A stretch of DNA of 17,919 bases from an uncultured Lachnospiraceae bacterium (GTDB lineage Bacteria > Bacillota_A > Clostridia > Lachnospirales > Lachnospiraceae): assembly GCA_949957035.1 (NCBI GenBank), contig CATLIP010000009.1:1-17919 (forward strand). The letters run 5' to 3'. Under the pieces are notes generated by a model. The model saw only the letters and a program-made list of their open reading frames with translations, was not told the DNA's origin and made no database searches. A program made the translations under genes and the position numbers. Of the stretch, positions 7,441-14,263 are shown piece after piece; the first letter of the stretch is position 1, and each line of letters begins with the position of its first letter.

Positions 7441-8121
7441 TTAAGAAAGTTTAAAGCCCATCCCCCACACCGTCTGGATATAGGAATCCGTACCGCTCTT
7501 CTTTAATTTGGAACGGATATTGCTGATATGTACATTAATAGTCTTATCCTCCGCCAGATATTCCTCTCCCCATGCATACTCGTAAATCATCTGTTTCGTA
7601 AAGACCCGTTTCGGATTGCGTATCAATAACTCCATAATCAGAAATTCATGACGTGTCAATTCCACCGGACACCCGGAAGCCGTCATCTCCTGAGTATCCG
7701 GATTCATGGTCCATTCACGGTAAGAATAGACCCTAGAATCCTCCAATCCCTTTTCCCGATTCTGCTTCTCCCGGCGGCGGAACTGCACCTGTATCCGAAC
7801 TAAAAGCTCCGGCAGGTCAAAGGGTTTGCATAGATAATCCTCTGCTCCTGCCGACAGTACCTCAACCTTGCTGTCTAACCCACTCTTGGCAGACAATACG
7901 ATAACGGGCGCTTTTTCAGAAAATACAGAAACCAACTCTTCACCAGAGATTCCCGGAAGCATCAAATCCAAAAGCACCAAATCATACTTATCCATATCGA
8001 ACAACAGCTTTGCCTCACTGCCGGAAAATGCCTGTGTACACACATACCCTTGGCCTTCCAGATACTCCTTAAGCATCTCATTATTCTTCGCATCATCCTC
8101 CACAATCAAAATCTTCTGCAC
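7441..8121 (-). CDS. OmpR-family response regulator
   Basis: This is a receiver domain plus winged-helix output domain, 226 residues from the chosen start. Receiver residues are E8-D9-D10, phospho-acceptor D52 (LVLLDLMLPG), S77 in VIVLSAKS and K99 in CKPFD. The C-terminal half has the OmpR/PhoB pattern, with LTRHEFLIMELLIRNPKRVF and the recognition region TINVHISNIRSKLKK ending WGMGFKLS. The start is taken as GTG 8121, which lies 8 nt after GGAGG and gives the standard opening MQKILIVEDD. A longer frame from TTG 8136 would swallow the ribosome-binding site. It heads the unit with the ABC transporter and kinase and presumably activates it when phosphorylated by that kinase. Confidence 0.94.
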   Translation of the reverse strand: MQKILIVEDDAKNNEMLKEYLEGQGYVCTQAFSGSEAKLLFDMDKYDLVLLDLMLPGISGEELVSVFSEKAPVIVLSAKSGLDSKVEVLSAGAEDYLCKPFDLPELLVRIQVQFRRREKQNREKGLEDSRVYSYREWTMNPDTQEMTASGCPVELTRHEFLIMELLIRNPKRVFTKQMIYEYAWGEEYLAEDKTINVHISNIRSKLKKSGTDSYIQTVWGMGFKLS

Positions 8122-8155
8122 ATCTTTTACCTCCAAACGGAAATATCTCGGTCTT

Positions 8156-8184
8156 ATTATAATGAATAAATAAAGACGTGTAAA
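8156..8184 (-). promoter_or_regulatory. Promoter of the two-component/ABC unit
   Basis: TTTACA (8179-8184) and a perfect TATAAT (8156-8161) are 17 bp apart on the minus strand, about 35 bp before the GTG start of the response regulator. An interrupted inverted repeat, AGAC-(7 bp)-GTCT, spans the -35 box and could be a regulator contact. The 7,347-7,440 gap inside the unit shows no second clear promoter. Confidence 0.7.
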
Positions 8185-8223
8185 GTCTCACGGCAGGCAA
8201 AAAGATACGGCAGATCGATATGA

Positions 8224-8271
8224 ATAAAAAAGAATCACCGAACCGTAAAAACGTACCGTCCGATGATTCTT
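8224..8271 (-). terminator. Terminator after the nrdD-nrdG-nifX unit
   Basis: On the minus strand a hairpin with perfect outer arms AAGAATCA and TGATTCTT (8264-8271 and 8230-8237) and an imperfect inner stem closes immediately before a TTTTTTATT run. It begins 12 nt after the stop of the NifX-like gene. It isolates the ribonucleotide reductase unit from the two-component unit downstream. Confidence 0.75.
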
Positions 8272-8282
8272 CTTCTCTTTTA

Positions 8283-8660
8283 TTATCCACAGTGGTGTCC
8301 GCAGCCACCTTCTCCATGCTGATGCTCATGATGACTGCACACTGTATCTGGGTCGTAGTTAAGTTCTCCCGCCAGATAAGCCTCCACCTGCGCATCCGCA
8401 TCTCCCTGCGCTCCCGGGAACAGCTTAATCCCTGCCTCTGCCAATGCATTCCTTGCTCCTCCGCCTATACCGCCGCAGATGAGCACATCAACATTTCCCT
8501 GAAGCAAAAAGCCTGCCAGCGCACCATGTCCCTGTCCATTGGTGCCTATCACCTCGCTCTTAACCACTTTTCCATCTTCCACATCATACACCTTAAACTG
8601 CTCAGAATGTCCAAAATGCTGGAAAACCTGTCCATTCTCATATGTTACAGCAATCTTCAT
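8283..8660 (-). CDS. NifX/NifB-type (dinitrogenase FeMo-cofactor family) protein with His/Cys-rich tail
   Basis: The first 100 or so residues match the NifB/NifX domain: MKIAVTYENGQVFQHFGHSE at the start, then VGTNGQGHG-like and VLICGGIGGGARNALAEAGI segments. The last 18 residues are rich in metal ligands (CSHHEHQHGEGGCGHHCG: six histidines and three cysteines). In nitrogen fixers this domain carries FeMo-cofactor precursors. Stand-alone copies in anaerobes that lack nitrogenase have no settled role. Here the start codon overlaps the nrdG stop (ATGA, 4 bp), so the protein is translationally coupled to the iron-sulfur activase of ribonucleotide reductase. A role in iron or iron-sulfur handling for that enzyme is a reasonable inference but unproven. 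GGAAGG lies 7 nt before the ATG. Confidence 0.88.
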   Translation of the reverse strand: MKIAVTYENGQVFQHFGHSEQFKVYDVEDGKVVKSEVIGTNGQGHGALAGFLLQGNVDVLICGGIGGGARNALAEAGIKLFPGAQGDADAQVEAYLAGELNYDPDTVCSHHEHQHGEGGCGHHCG

Positions 8661-9181
8661 ATCTTTTCCTTCCTTTCTGAATTCTCATTATCTGCATTCT
8701 TTTTCAACTCAATAATCCTCTGGTTACTGCTCCCTCTAAATACCAGCGCTAAATCCTTAAGCTCCTCCACAAACTCACCGTCCACCAGTACATCTATATA
8801 AGACAGCATCTCATCCGTCACATCTGTATGAACCTTCCCACCCTTAACAAGGTCTGCATCATACAGATATCCTGTGTAACACCAAACATCCTTCGCAGGA
8901 TATCTCTCTTTGATTCGCTTCAAAAGTCCCGTCAGTACGCCCTGATTCTCCGGCTCAAAAGGCTCCCCGCCCAGCAGTGAAAAACCTTGAATATACTCCG
9001 GCTCCAGAAGCCGCAGCACCTCTTCCTCCGTCTCCTCGGTGTAAGGCTGTCCATATTTAAAATCCCATGTCTCTGAATTAAAGCACCCCTTACAGTGGTG
9101 CCTGCACCCCGAAACAAACAGGCTGACCCGGACCCCCGGGCCATCTGCAATATCACATTCTTTTATATTACCATAATGCAT
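8657..9181 (-). CDS. nrdG: Anaerobic ribonucleotide reductase activating protein (radical SAM)
   Basis: The 174-residue protein carries the radical SAM cluster motif CRHHCKGC (C26, C30, C33), which binds a [4Fe-4S] cluster and cleaves S-adenosylmethionine. The glycine-rich segment LLGGEPFEPENQ (about 69-80) helps hold SAM. The length and the opening HYGNIKECDIADGPGVRVSL are standard for NrdG. It abstracts a hydrogen from NrdD to create the glycyl radical needed for deoxynucleotide synthesis without oxygen. It follows nrdD by 32 bp and overlaps the NifX-like gene by 4 bp, so all three are read from one transcript. The ribosome-binding sequence is weak. Confidence 0.96.
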   Translation of the reverse strand: MHYGNIKECDIADGPGVRVSLFVSGCRHHCKGCFNSETWDFKYGQPYTEETEEEVLRLLEPEYIQGFSLLGGEPFEPENQGVLTGLLKRIKERYPAKDVWCYTGYLYDADLVKGGKVHTDVTDEMLSYIDVLVDGEFVEELKDLALVFRGSSNQRIIELKKNADNENSERKEKI

Positions 9182-9213
9182 ATTCTCACTTCACTTATCT
9201 ACTCTTATCTTGC

Positions 9214-11403
9214 CTACAGATGAAGCACTCTGTCCTTAATCTCTTGGGTACGTCCCTGGTTCCAGAACTGCGTCCCAATATACCCGCAAGTCCTGCGCGC
9301 AACGAACATCTTATCCTGCTCCTTATTCTGGCAGTTCGGGCATTCCCAGATTAACTTCCCTGTTCCGTCTTCCCTGATAGTTATCTCGCCGTCATATCCA
9401 CAGCATTCACAATAATCACTCTTAGTATTCAGTTCCGCATACATAATATTGTCGTAAATGAACTTCATCACAGCCAAGACCGCCGGAATATTATTCTGCA
9501 TGTTCGGCACCTCGATATAGCTGATTGCGCCGCCCGGGGACAATTTTTGGAAATCCGCCTCGAATTTCAACTTCTTAAATGCATCGATATCCTCGGACAC
9601 ATGCACATGGTAGCTGTTGGTGATATAATTCTTATCCGTAACGCCCTCAATAATGCCGAACCGCTTCTGCAGACATTTGGCAAATTTATACGTCGTGGAC
9701 TCCATCGGCGTCCCATATACGGAATAGCTGATATGCTCTGCCTCTCTCCACTCCTTACACTTATCATTCAATCTCTGCATGACTGCCAGTGCAAACGGCC
9801 TTGCCTCCGGGTCAGTATGGGACTTCCCGAGCATCCGCATACACATCTCATAAAGCCCTGCATAGCCAAGGGAAATCGTCGAATACCCGTTAAACAACAG
9901 CTCGTCGATTACCTGACCTTTCTTAAGCCGCGCCAGTGCGCCATACTGCCACAGAATCGGAGCCACATCCGATACCGTCCCAAGAAGCCTCTCATGCCTG
10001 CAGCGAAGCCCTCTATGGCACAGTTCCAAACGCTCGTCCAGAATCTCCCAGAACCGATCCATGTCTCCCTCGGAAGAACAAGCCACATCCACCAGATTAA
10101 TGGTTACCACACCTTGGTTAAACCTTCCATAGAACTTATGGCTTCCATCTTCATTCCTCTGCGCATCCTCCACCGTCAGGAAAGAACGGCAGCCCATACA
10201 AGGATACACGTCTCCTTGTTTCAGTTCCTTCATAATCTTCGCGGAAATATAATCCGGAACCATGCGCTTCGCCGTACACTCCGCCGCCAGCTCCGTCAGA
10301 TGCCAGTACTTAGTGCCAGCCTTCACATTATCCTCGTCCAGTACATAAATCAGCTTGGGGAATGCCGGCGTAATCCACACGCCCTTCTCGTTCTTCACCC
10401 CTTGCATCCTCTGAACCAATACTTCCTCTATAATCAATGCCAGGTCATCCCGCACCTGACCTTCCTCTACCTCATCCAGATACATAAATATCGTCACGAA
10501 CGGAGCCTGCCCGTTACACGTCATCAGCGTAATCAACTGGTACTGAATGGTCTGGATACCGCTCTTGACCTCTTCTCTCAGCCGACGCTCCGTCACTCTG
10601 CTGATAATCTCCTCATCCATACTCTCGCCGCACTCTTTACGCTCGGCAATCACAGCCTTGCGCAGCTTCTGCCTGCTGATATCCACGAACGGAGCCAGAT
10701 GCGCCAGCGTAAACGACTGTCCGCCGTACTGGTTGCTCGCCACCTGCGCCACAATCTGCGTCGTCACGTTGCAAGCCGTAAAGAAACTATGGGGCTTCTC
10801 AATCAGCGTCTCACTGATTACCGTCCCGTTCTGGAGCATATCGGCAAGGTTAATCAAATCACAGTTATGCTCCTTCTGGGCAAAATAATCGGAATCATGG
10901 AAATGAATGATTCCTTCTTCGTGTGCATTCACAATCTCCGCCGGAAGCAGCACTCTCTTTGACAAATCCTTGCTGACTTCCCCCGCCATATAATCCCTCT
11001 GGGTCGAATTAATCACAGGGTTCTTATTAGAATTCTCCTGTGTGACCTCCTCGTTGATATTCTCTATCAGAGAAAGGATCCCGTTATCCGTCGTATTCGA
11101 CTTACGCTTCAATTCCCGTCTATAACGGTATCGTACGTACTTCTGTGCGACCTCATAACCACGCATCTCCATAATGCCGCGTTCCACCATATCCTGAATG
11201 TCTTCCACATTCACGGCATGGGGTAACTCGCCTACCTTCGAGGCAATATTATCTGCAATCGCAACAATCTGATATTCATTCATCTGATGAATCCTGTCCA
11301 CCTCGCCATTCGCAGCCTTCACTGCATTCACAATCTTTGACAAATCGAACAGGACTTCCTCACCATTCCGCTTGATTACATTCGTCTTCACGTCCACACC
11401 CAT
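9214..11403 (-). CDS. nrdD: Anaerobic (class III) ribonucleoside-triphosphate reductase
   Basis: This 729-residue enzyme reduces ribonucleoside triphosphates to deoxynucleotides using a glycyl radical. An ATP-cone allosteric domain occupies about residues 3-95 (VIKRNGEEVLFDLSKIVNAV at its start). The catalytic barrel follows, including a conserved CMGCRSFL segment. Near the C-terminus are four cysteines for a zinc site (C665, C668, C688, C691) and the radical loop RRTCGYIGT with glycine G710. All key parts are intact. A GAGGG ribosome-binding site precedes the ATG. It heads a three-gene unit with nrdG and a NifX-like gene. Two NrdR-box-like sequences lie upstream, so repression by NrdR at high dATP is expected. 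Confidence 0.97.
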   Translation of the reverse strand: MGVDVKTNVIKRNGEEVLFDLSKIVNAVKAANGEVDRIHQMNEYQIVAIADNIASKVGELPHAVNVEDIQDMVERGIMEMRGYEVAQKYVRYRYRRELKRKSNTTDNGILSLIENINEEVTQENSNKNPVINSTQRDYMAGEVSKDLSKRVLLPAEIVNAHEEGIIHFHDSDYFAQKEHNCDLINLADMLQNGTVISETLIEKPHSFFTACNVTTQIVAQVASNQYGGQSFTLAHLAPFVDISRQKLRKAVIAERKECGESMDEEIISRVTERRLREEVKSGIQTIQYQLITLMTCNGQAPFVTIFMYLDEVEEGQVRDDLALIIEEVLVQRMQGVKNEKGVWITPAFPKLIYVLDEDNVKAGTKYWHLTELAAECTAKRMVPDYISAKIMKELKQGDVYPCMGCRSFLTVEDAQRNEDGSHKFYGRFNQGVVTINLVDVACSSEGDMDRFWEILDERLELCHRGLRCRHERLLGTVSDVAPILWQYGALARLKKGQVIDELLFNGYSTISLGYAGLYEMCMRMLGKSHTDPEARPFALAVMQRLNDKCKEWREAEHISYSVYGTPMESTTYKFAKCLQKRFGIIEGVTDKNYITNSYHVHVSEDIDAFKKLKFEADFQKLSPGGAISYIEVPNMQNNIPAVLAVMKFIYDNIMYAELNTKSDYCECCGYDGEITIREDGTGKLIWECPNCQNKEQDKMFVARRTCGYIGTQFWNQGRTQEIKDRVLHL

Positions 11404-11424
11404 TATATTCCCTCGCTTTCACAC

Positions 11425-11471
11425 ATACAAAATATTGATACTCCCTTTTGAATCCACACAATATGTTGGGT
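11425..11471 (-). promoter_or_regulatory. Tandem NrdR-box-like sites upstream of nrdD
   Basis: Box 1 (11456-11471, plus-strand reading ACACAATATGTTGGGT) matches 14 of 16 positions of the known Firmicutes NrdR consensus acaCwAtATaTwGtgt. Box 2 (11425-11440, ATACAAAATATTGATA) matches 11 of 16. They are 31 bp apart, three helical turns, as in characterised tandem NrdR sites. Both lie between the likely promoter and the nrdD start. Confidence 0.75.
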
Positions 11472-11479
11472 CACGTACT

Positions 11480-11508
11480 ATCATACACTAAACTTGAGCG
11501 AAAGGGAA
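11480..11508 (-). promoter_or_regulatory. Possible promoter of the nrd unit
   Basis: TATGAT (11480-11485) is a good -10 match; TTCCCT 17 bp upstream (11503-11508) is a weak -35. Transcription starting here would place the NrdR-like boxes at and just after the start point, a typical repressing position. Confidence 0.4.
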
Positions 11509-11593
11509 GAGGAAGTATGAAAAAATTTTCAACAAATATCGCCTACATTTTTCTACTTGATTTCTATATTTACGACACTTGACAACACTTCTT

Positions 11594-12409
11594 TTATATA
11601 AGTCCAAGGTAACGAAATGCCTTCCATAAGCCGTCTTCATTAATCGGCGCTGTCACATAATCCGCAATCTCCTTCACCCACGAAGAACCGTTCCCCATAG
11701 CAACCCCTGTCCCGGCAAACCGAAGCATCTCAATATCATTGTCCCCATCTCCGATTGCAACCGCATCTTCTCTGCCACATTCCGTCACTCTCAAAATCTG
11801 ACGAATCGCCTCTGCCTTGGTGATATAGTTCGGTGTAATCTCCCCCGCCCATCTCTCCTTATAAGGCAGGCCCAGGTGTGTAATGTGGAAAGAATATCCC
11901 CATTTGGATAAAATATCCCGGCTTACCTCATCCCGGCTAAACACAATCAACTGCTCCACATCCGGCACCTCCAGCAGCGACTCCACCGGCCTTGCCATCA
12001 AAGCCTCCGATTCATCTACACCAAGCAGCTCACACAAGTCTGTATAGATCTTGCAGTAGTCATCCCAATTCTCCTGAAGCACATAACTTTCCTTGTTATT
12101 TCCCATCTCAACCACACAATGCTGCTCTAAAAGATCCTTCATAAGCTCAATATACGCCAACTGCGTGAAATACTTATGCCCAATCCGCTCTCCATGATAC
12201 TCTATATATCCGCCTGAGCTTGCAATGACTCCGTCAAATCCAATATCTCGTATCTTCTTCTCAATACGGCAGTATAACCGCCCTGTATTCAAGAACACCT
12301 CATGGCCGTTCTTTCTTGCCTTATGAACAGCCTCCACTGCCGAATCCAAAACTATACCGTCAAAATCCCTAATTGTACCGTCAATGTCCAGAAATATTAC
12401 TTTCCCCAT
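11594..12409 (-). CDS. Cof-type HAD family phosphatase
   Basis: The four HAD motifs are present in 271 residues: DIDGT with nucleophile D8 and acid D10, threonine T42 in NTGR, lysine K198 in ITKAEAI, and GDGDNDIEML (220-229) for magnesium. The region between about 85 and 190 is a type-IIB cap, placing it in the Cof/YkrA-like group of sugar-phosphate or cofactor phosphatases; the substrate cannot be read. The longest frame would start at TTG 12412, but the adjacent ATG at 12409 is preferred, with GAGGG 8 nt upstream. It stands alone between nrdD and a small regulator gene, and no terminator is clear after it. Confidence 0.93.
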   Translation of the reverse strand: MGKVIFLDIDGTIRDFDGIVLDSAVEAVHKARKNGHEVFLNTGRLYCRIEKKIRDIGFDGVIASSGGYIEYHGERIGHKYFTQLAYIELMKDLLEQHCVVEMGNNKESYVLQENWDDYCKIYTDLCELLGVDESEALMARPVESLLEVPDVEQLIVFSRDEVSRDILSKWGYSFHITHLGLPYKERWAGEITPNYITKAEAIRQILRVTECGREDAVAIGDGDNDIEMLRFAGTGVAMGNGSSWVKEIADYVTAPINEDGLWKAFRYLGLI

Positions 12410-12465
12410 CAATCAATCCCTCTCTCACAGATGCCCTATCTAATCTTGCTTCTATTTTATCATAC

Positions 12466-12477
12466 TATTGTACAATA
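12466..12477. promoter_or_regulatory. Perfect 12-bp palindrome upstream of the HAD phosphatase gene
   Basis: TATTGTACAATA is fully self-complementary and sits 2 bp upstream of TATGAT, a likely -10 box for the phosphatase gene. It would lie between the -35 and -10 boxes, a usual place for a repressor operator. No clear -35 is visible, and AT-rich DNA makes short palindromes fairly common. Confidence 0.35.
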
Positions 12478-12567
12478 TCTCTGTTCGATTTTAAATACAA
12501 TTTACAATTTCGTTACTATTTTTTCCTAAAATGTTAAATTTTGTCGTATAAAGTTTCCGATATAAAA

Positions 12568-12603
12568 ACGGCAGCATCCCGTAATCCTACTGAACACTGC
12601 CGT
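12568..12603 (-). terminator. Terminator of the small Cro/CI-type regulator gene
   Basis: Perfect 7-bp GC-rich arms ACGGCAG and CTGCCGT enclose a 22-nt loop and are followed on the minus strand by TTTTTAT. The first arm lies inside the coding sequence, covering the last codons of the regulator gene. This should largely separate the regulator from the HAD phosphatase gene. Confidence 0.7.
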
Positions 12604-12826
12604 CTTTTTCTTCTTCCTCTGACTCTACCATCTTAAGAATATCACATACATCACAATTCAGGTAATCACACATCTTCTCTAACGTATGCAAGTCCACGCG
12701 AACTACCTTATTCTTACAGTAATTATTCAACTGAGTACGCTGCAGCCTACACCAGTAACAGAGCGTTGTCTTGCTGACGCCCTTCTCAGCCAGAACCCTC
12801 TCAATATCAATCACTATTTTCTTCAT
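12587..12826 (-). CDS. Cro/CI-type (XRE) small DNA-binding regulator
   Basis: The 79-residue protein is a single helix-turn-helix domain. The pattern IERVLAEKGVSKTTLCYWCR, then RTQLNNYCKNKVVRVDLHTL and EKMCDYLNCDVCDILKMVES, is that of the short HTH group (HTH_26-like) in which the domain fills the whole protein. The end is acidic (EEEEKDG). There is no ligand or dimerisation domain, so it probably acts as an autoregulator or partner of a neighbour. It is divergent from a small exported protein gene, and the gap carries repeated TGTAAT/ATTACA half-sites. The ribosome-binding site is weak (GGGG). A TATACT box (12857-12862) about 31 bp upstream is the likely -10. Five cysteines in so small a protein are unusual. 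Confidence 0.85.
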   Translation of the reverse strand: MKKIVIDIERVLAEKGVSKTTLCYWCRLQRTQLNNYCKNKVVRVDLHTLEKMCDYLNCDVCDILKMVESEEEEKDGSVQ

Positions 12827-12839
12827 ACTTCAACCCCAC

Positions 12840-12909
12840 ATTACACCTTTTCGATTAGTATACCCAGATTTTTCTTGAAAAAATAGATGTAATAAATTAC
12901 ACTGTAATT
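12840..12909. promoter_or_regulatory. Divergent control region with alternating TGTAAT/ATTACA half-sites
   Basis: Between the regulator and exported-protein genes, half-sites occur at 12840-12845 (ATTACA), 12888-12893 (TGTAAT), 12896-12901 (ATTACA) and 12903-12908 (TGTAAT). The last two form a perfect 15-bp palindrome (AATTACA-C-TGTAATT, 12895-12909), and the middle two form a second with a 2-bp centre. They overlap the plus-strand -10 box, so a bound protein would block that promoter. Confidence 0.5.
12875..12903 (+). promoter_or_regulatory. Promoter of the small exported-protein gene
   Basis: TTGAAA (12875-12880) and TACACT (12898-12903) are 17 bp apart, about 51 bp before the ATG at 12954. 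The -10 box lies inside the 15-bp palindrome described for this region. Confidence 0.55.
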
Positions 12910-12953
12910 AAATGCACAGTTTCTCTTTGACACAGAAAAGGAGGTATACACCT

Positions 12954-13298
12954 ATGAAAAAAAAGAAATGGATTCCTATCATTCCCGCAGTGATTCTGTT
13001 GGTGATTTTGGGGGTGGAGGAAGCCAAGCCGTACGAGGTCCTGCACTCTACGGTCATGTCTTCACCCAATCTTACGGAAAATGAGATTACCCTCGTCGTC
13101 CACAGCCTTCTCCCCATTGACAGGGAAAAATTGGCCAAAGAATTTGTATCAAAGCACATGCGCTTGAACGGCGACAGGCCCAATCAGTATTTTGAACTGG
13201 AACTCTACCGCACAGAACTGCATTACAGATTTGGGAATGTTTATGATACGATTCTATGCAATGATACCGGCGAGATTGTAACCGAGGTTGAGTTCTGA
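12954..13298 (+). CDS. Small membrane-anchored or secreted protein of unknown function
   Basis: The 114-residue product opens with MKKKKWIPIIPAVILLVILG: four lysines, then a hydrophobic stretch of about 15 residues. This is a signal peptide or an N-terminal anchor, with the rest outside the cell. No lipobox cysteine and no clear signal-peptidase site is seen, so anchoring is slightly favoured. The outer part is polar and mixed alpha/beta (ITLVVHSLLPIDREKLAKEF, then YFELELYRTELHYRFGNVYD) with a single cysteine. I recognise no family. The start at 12954 is firm: AAAAGGAGGT lies 7 nt before it, whereas the longer frame from 12912 has no such site. It is divergent from a small HTH regulator and probably controlled with it. 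Confidence 0.75.
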   Translation: MKKKKWIPIIPAVILLVILGVEEAKPYEVLHSTVMSSPNLTENEITLVVHSLLPIDREKLAKEFVSKHMRLNGDRPNQYFELELYRTELHYRFGNVYDTILCNDTGEIVTEVEF

Positions 13299-13412
13299 TA
13301 CCCCCGTATTATAAAACCATCAAACAAAATGGGCACTTGCGAAAATAGAAAAGATGTAGTAAGGTGTTGGTGAGTTATAAGAAGAATATTTGTACTTAAA
13401 AAGGAGATTCCT

Positions 13413-14177
13413 ATGATTTTCGATACACACGCTCACTATGATGATAAACAATTTAACGACGACCGCGAAGAACTGCTTCATTCCATGGCAGATAACGGAG
13501 TAGGAACGATTGTCAATGTAAGCGCTTCTTACAATTCCTGCAAACGGATTGCCGATATGGTACAGGACTATCCCTTTATGTATGCCGCAGTCGGAGTCCA
13601 TCCGGATAATGTAGGAGATTTAGATGATGAATCTTTTGCTCGTATGAAGGAATTATTTACAAGAGACAAGGTAGTCGCTGTCGGAGAGATTGGTTTGGAT
13701 TACTACTGGGACAATGAATCGCACAATTTACAAAAAAAATGGTTCATTCGCCAGCTTGAGCTTGCAAGGCAGTTAAACCTTCCGGTTCTAATCCACAGCC
13801 GGGAGGCGGCAGGCGACACCATGGAGATTATGAAGAAGTATGCTCAAGGTTTAAAGGGGGTAATCCATTGTTATTCTTACTCGAAAGAGATGGCGAAAGA
13901 GTATGTGAAGATGGGCTTCTATATCGGCGTCGGCGGTGTAGTTACCTTCAAGAATGCCAGGAAATTAAAGGAAACTGTAGAAGAGCTTCCTCTTACCTCT
14001 ATTGTCCTTGAAACAGACTGCCCTTATCTCGCGCCAGAGCCTTACAGGGGAAAACGAAACAATTCCATTTATATCCAATACGTTGCCGCAGAGGTCGCAA
14101 AACTTAAAGGAATAACTTGCGAAGAAGTCATCGCACAGACAGAGGCTAATGCAAAAGAGCTCTATGGGATTTTATAA
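13413..14177 (+). CDS. tatD: TatD-family metal-dependent deoxyribonuclease
   Basis: This 254-residue TIM-barrel hydrolase has all metal ligands: DTHAHYD (H6, H8), E92 in VGEIGLDYYW, H128 in LIHSREA, H152 in VIHCYSYS and D202 in LETDCPYLAP. TatD enzymes act as magnesium-dependent 3'-5' DNases in DNA repair and RNA quality control. AAGGAG lies 6 nt before the ATG. In many Firmicutes tatD directly follows metG on the same strand. Here it is on the opposite strand, convergent toward ddh and metG, so the common arrangement has been rearranged. No strong promoter was recognised in the 114-bp gap upstream. Confidence 0.95.
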   Translation: MIFDTHAHYDDKQFNDDREELLHSMADNGVGTIVNVSASYNSCKRIADMVQDYPFMYAAVGVHPDNVGDLDDESFARMKELFTRDKVVAVGEIGLDYYWDNESHNLQKKWFIRQLELARQLNLPVLIHSREAAGDTMEIMKKYAQGLKGVIHCYSYSKEMAKEYVKMGFYIGVGGVVTFKNARKLKETVEELPLTSIVLETDCPYLAPEPYRGKRNNSIYIQYVAAEVAKLKGITCEEVIAQTEANAKELYGIL

Positions 14178-14191
14178 TCAACCAAAACTTT

Positions 14192-14228
14192 TATGGCAAA
14201 TTTAGAATTCGATTCTAAATTTGCCATA
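14192..14228. terminator. Perfect 17-bp hairpin between convergent tatD and ddh
   Basis: TATGGCAAATTTAGAAT and its exact reverse complement are separated by a 3-nt loop (TCG). It lies 14 bp after tatD and 36 bp before the end of ddh, so it can serve both as a bidirectional terminator. Neither side has a proper T run and the stem is AT-rich, so factor-independent termination is not assured. Confidence 0.5.
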
Positions 14229-14263
14229 ATCATATCATAGGATGTGAAGTTTTTAAAATATTA

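Noticed and set aside
8122..8136. TTG start for the response regulator giving five extra residues
   Set aside because: The extra codons cover the GGAGG ribosome-binding sequence of the GTG at 8121, which gives the standard opening of the family.
8283..9181. Nitrogen fixation gene cluster suggested by the NifX-like protein
   Set aside because: No nitrogenase or nif scaffold genes are present; the neighbours are ribonucleotide reductase genes.
9547..10962. Long plus-strand open frame of 471 codons inside nrdD
   Set aside because: It lies wholly antisense to the intact nrdD gene, encodes a low-complexity His/Arg/Leu-rich sequence with no recognisable domain, and lacks a ribosome-binding site.
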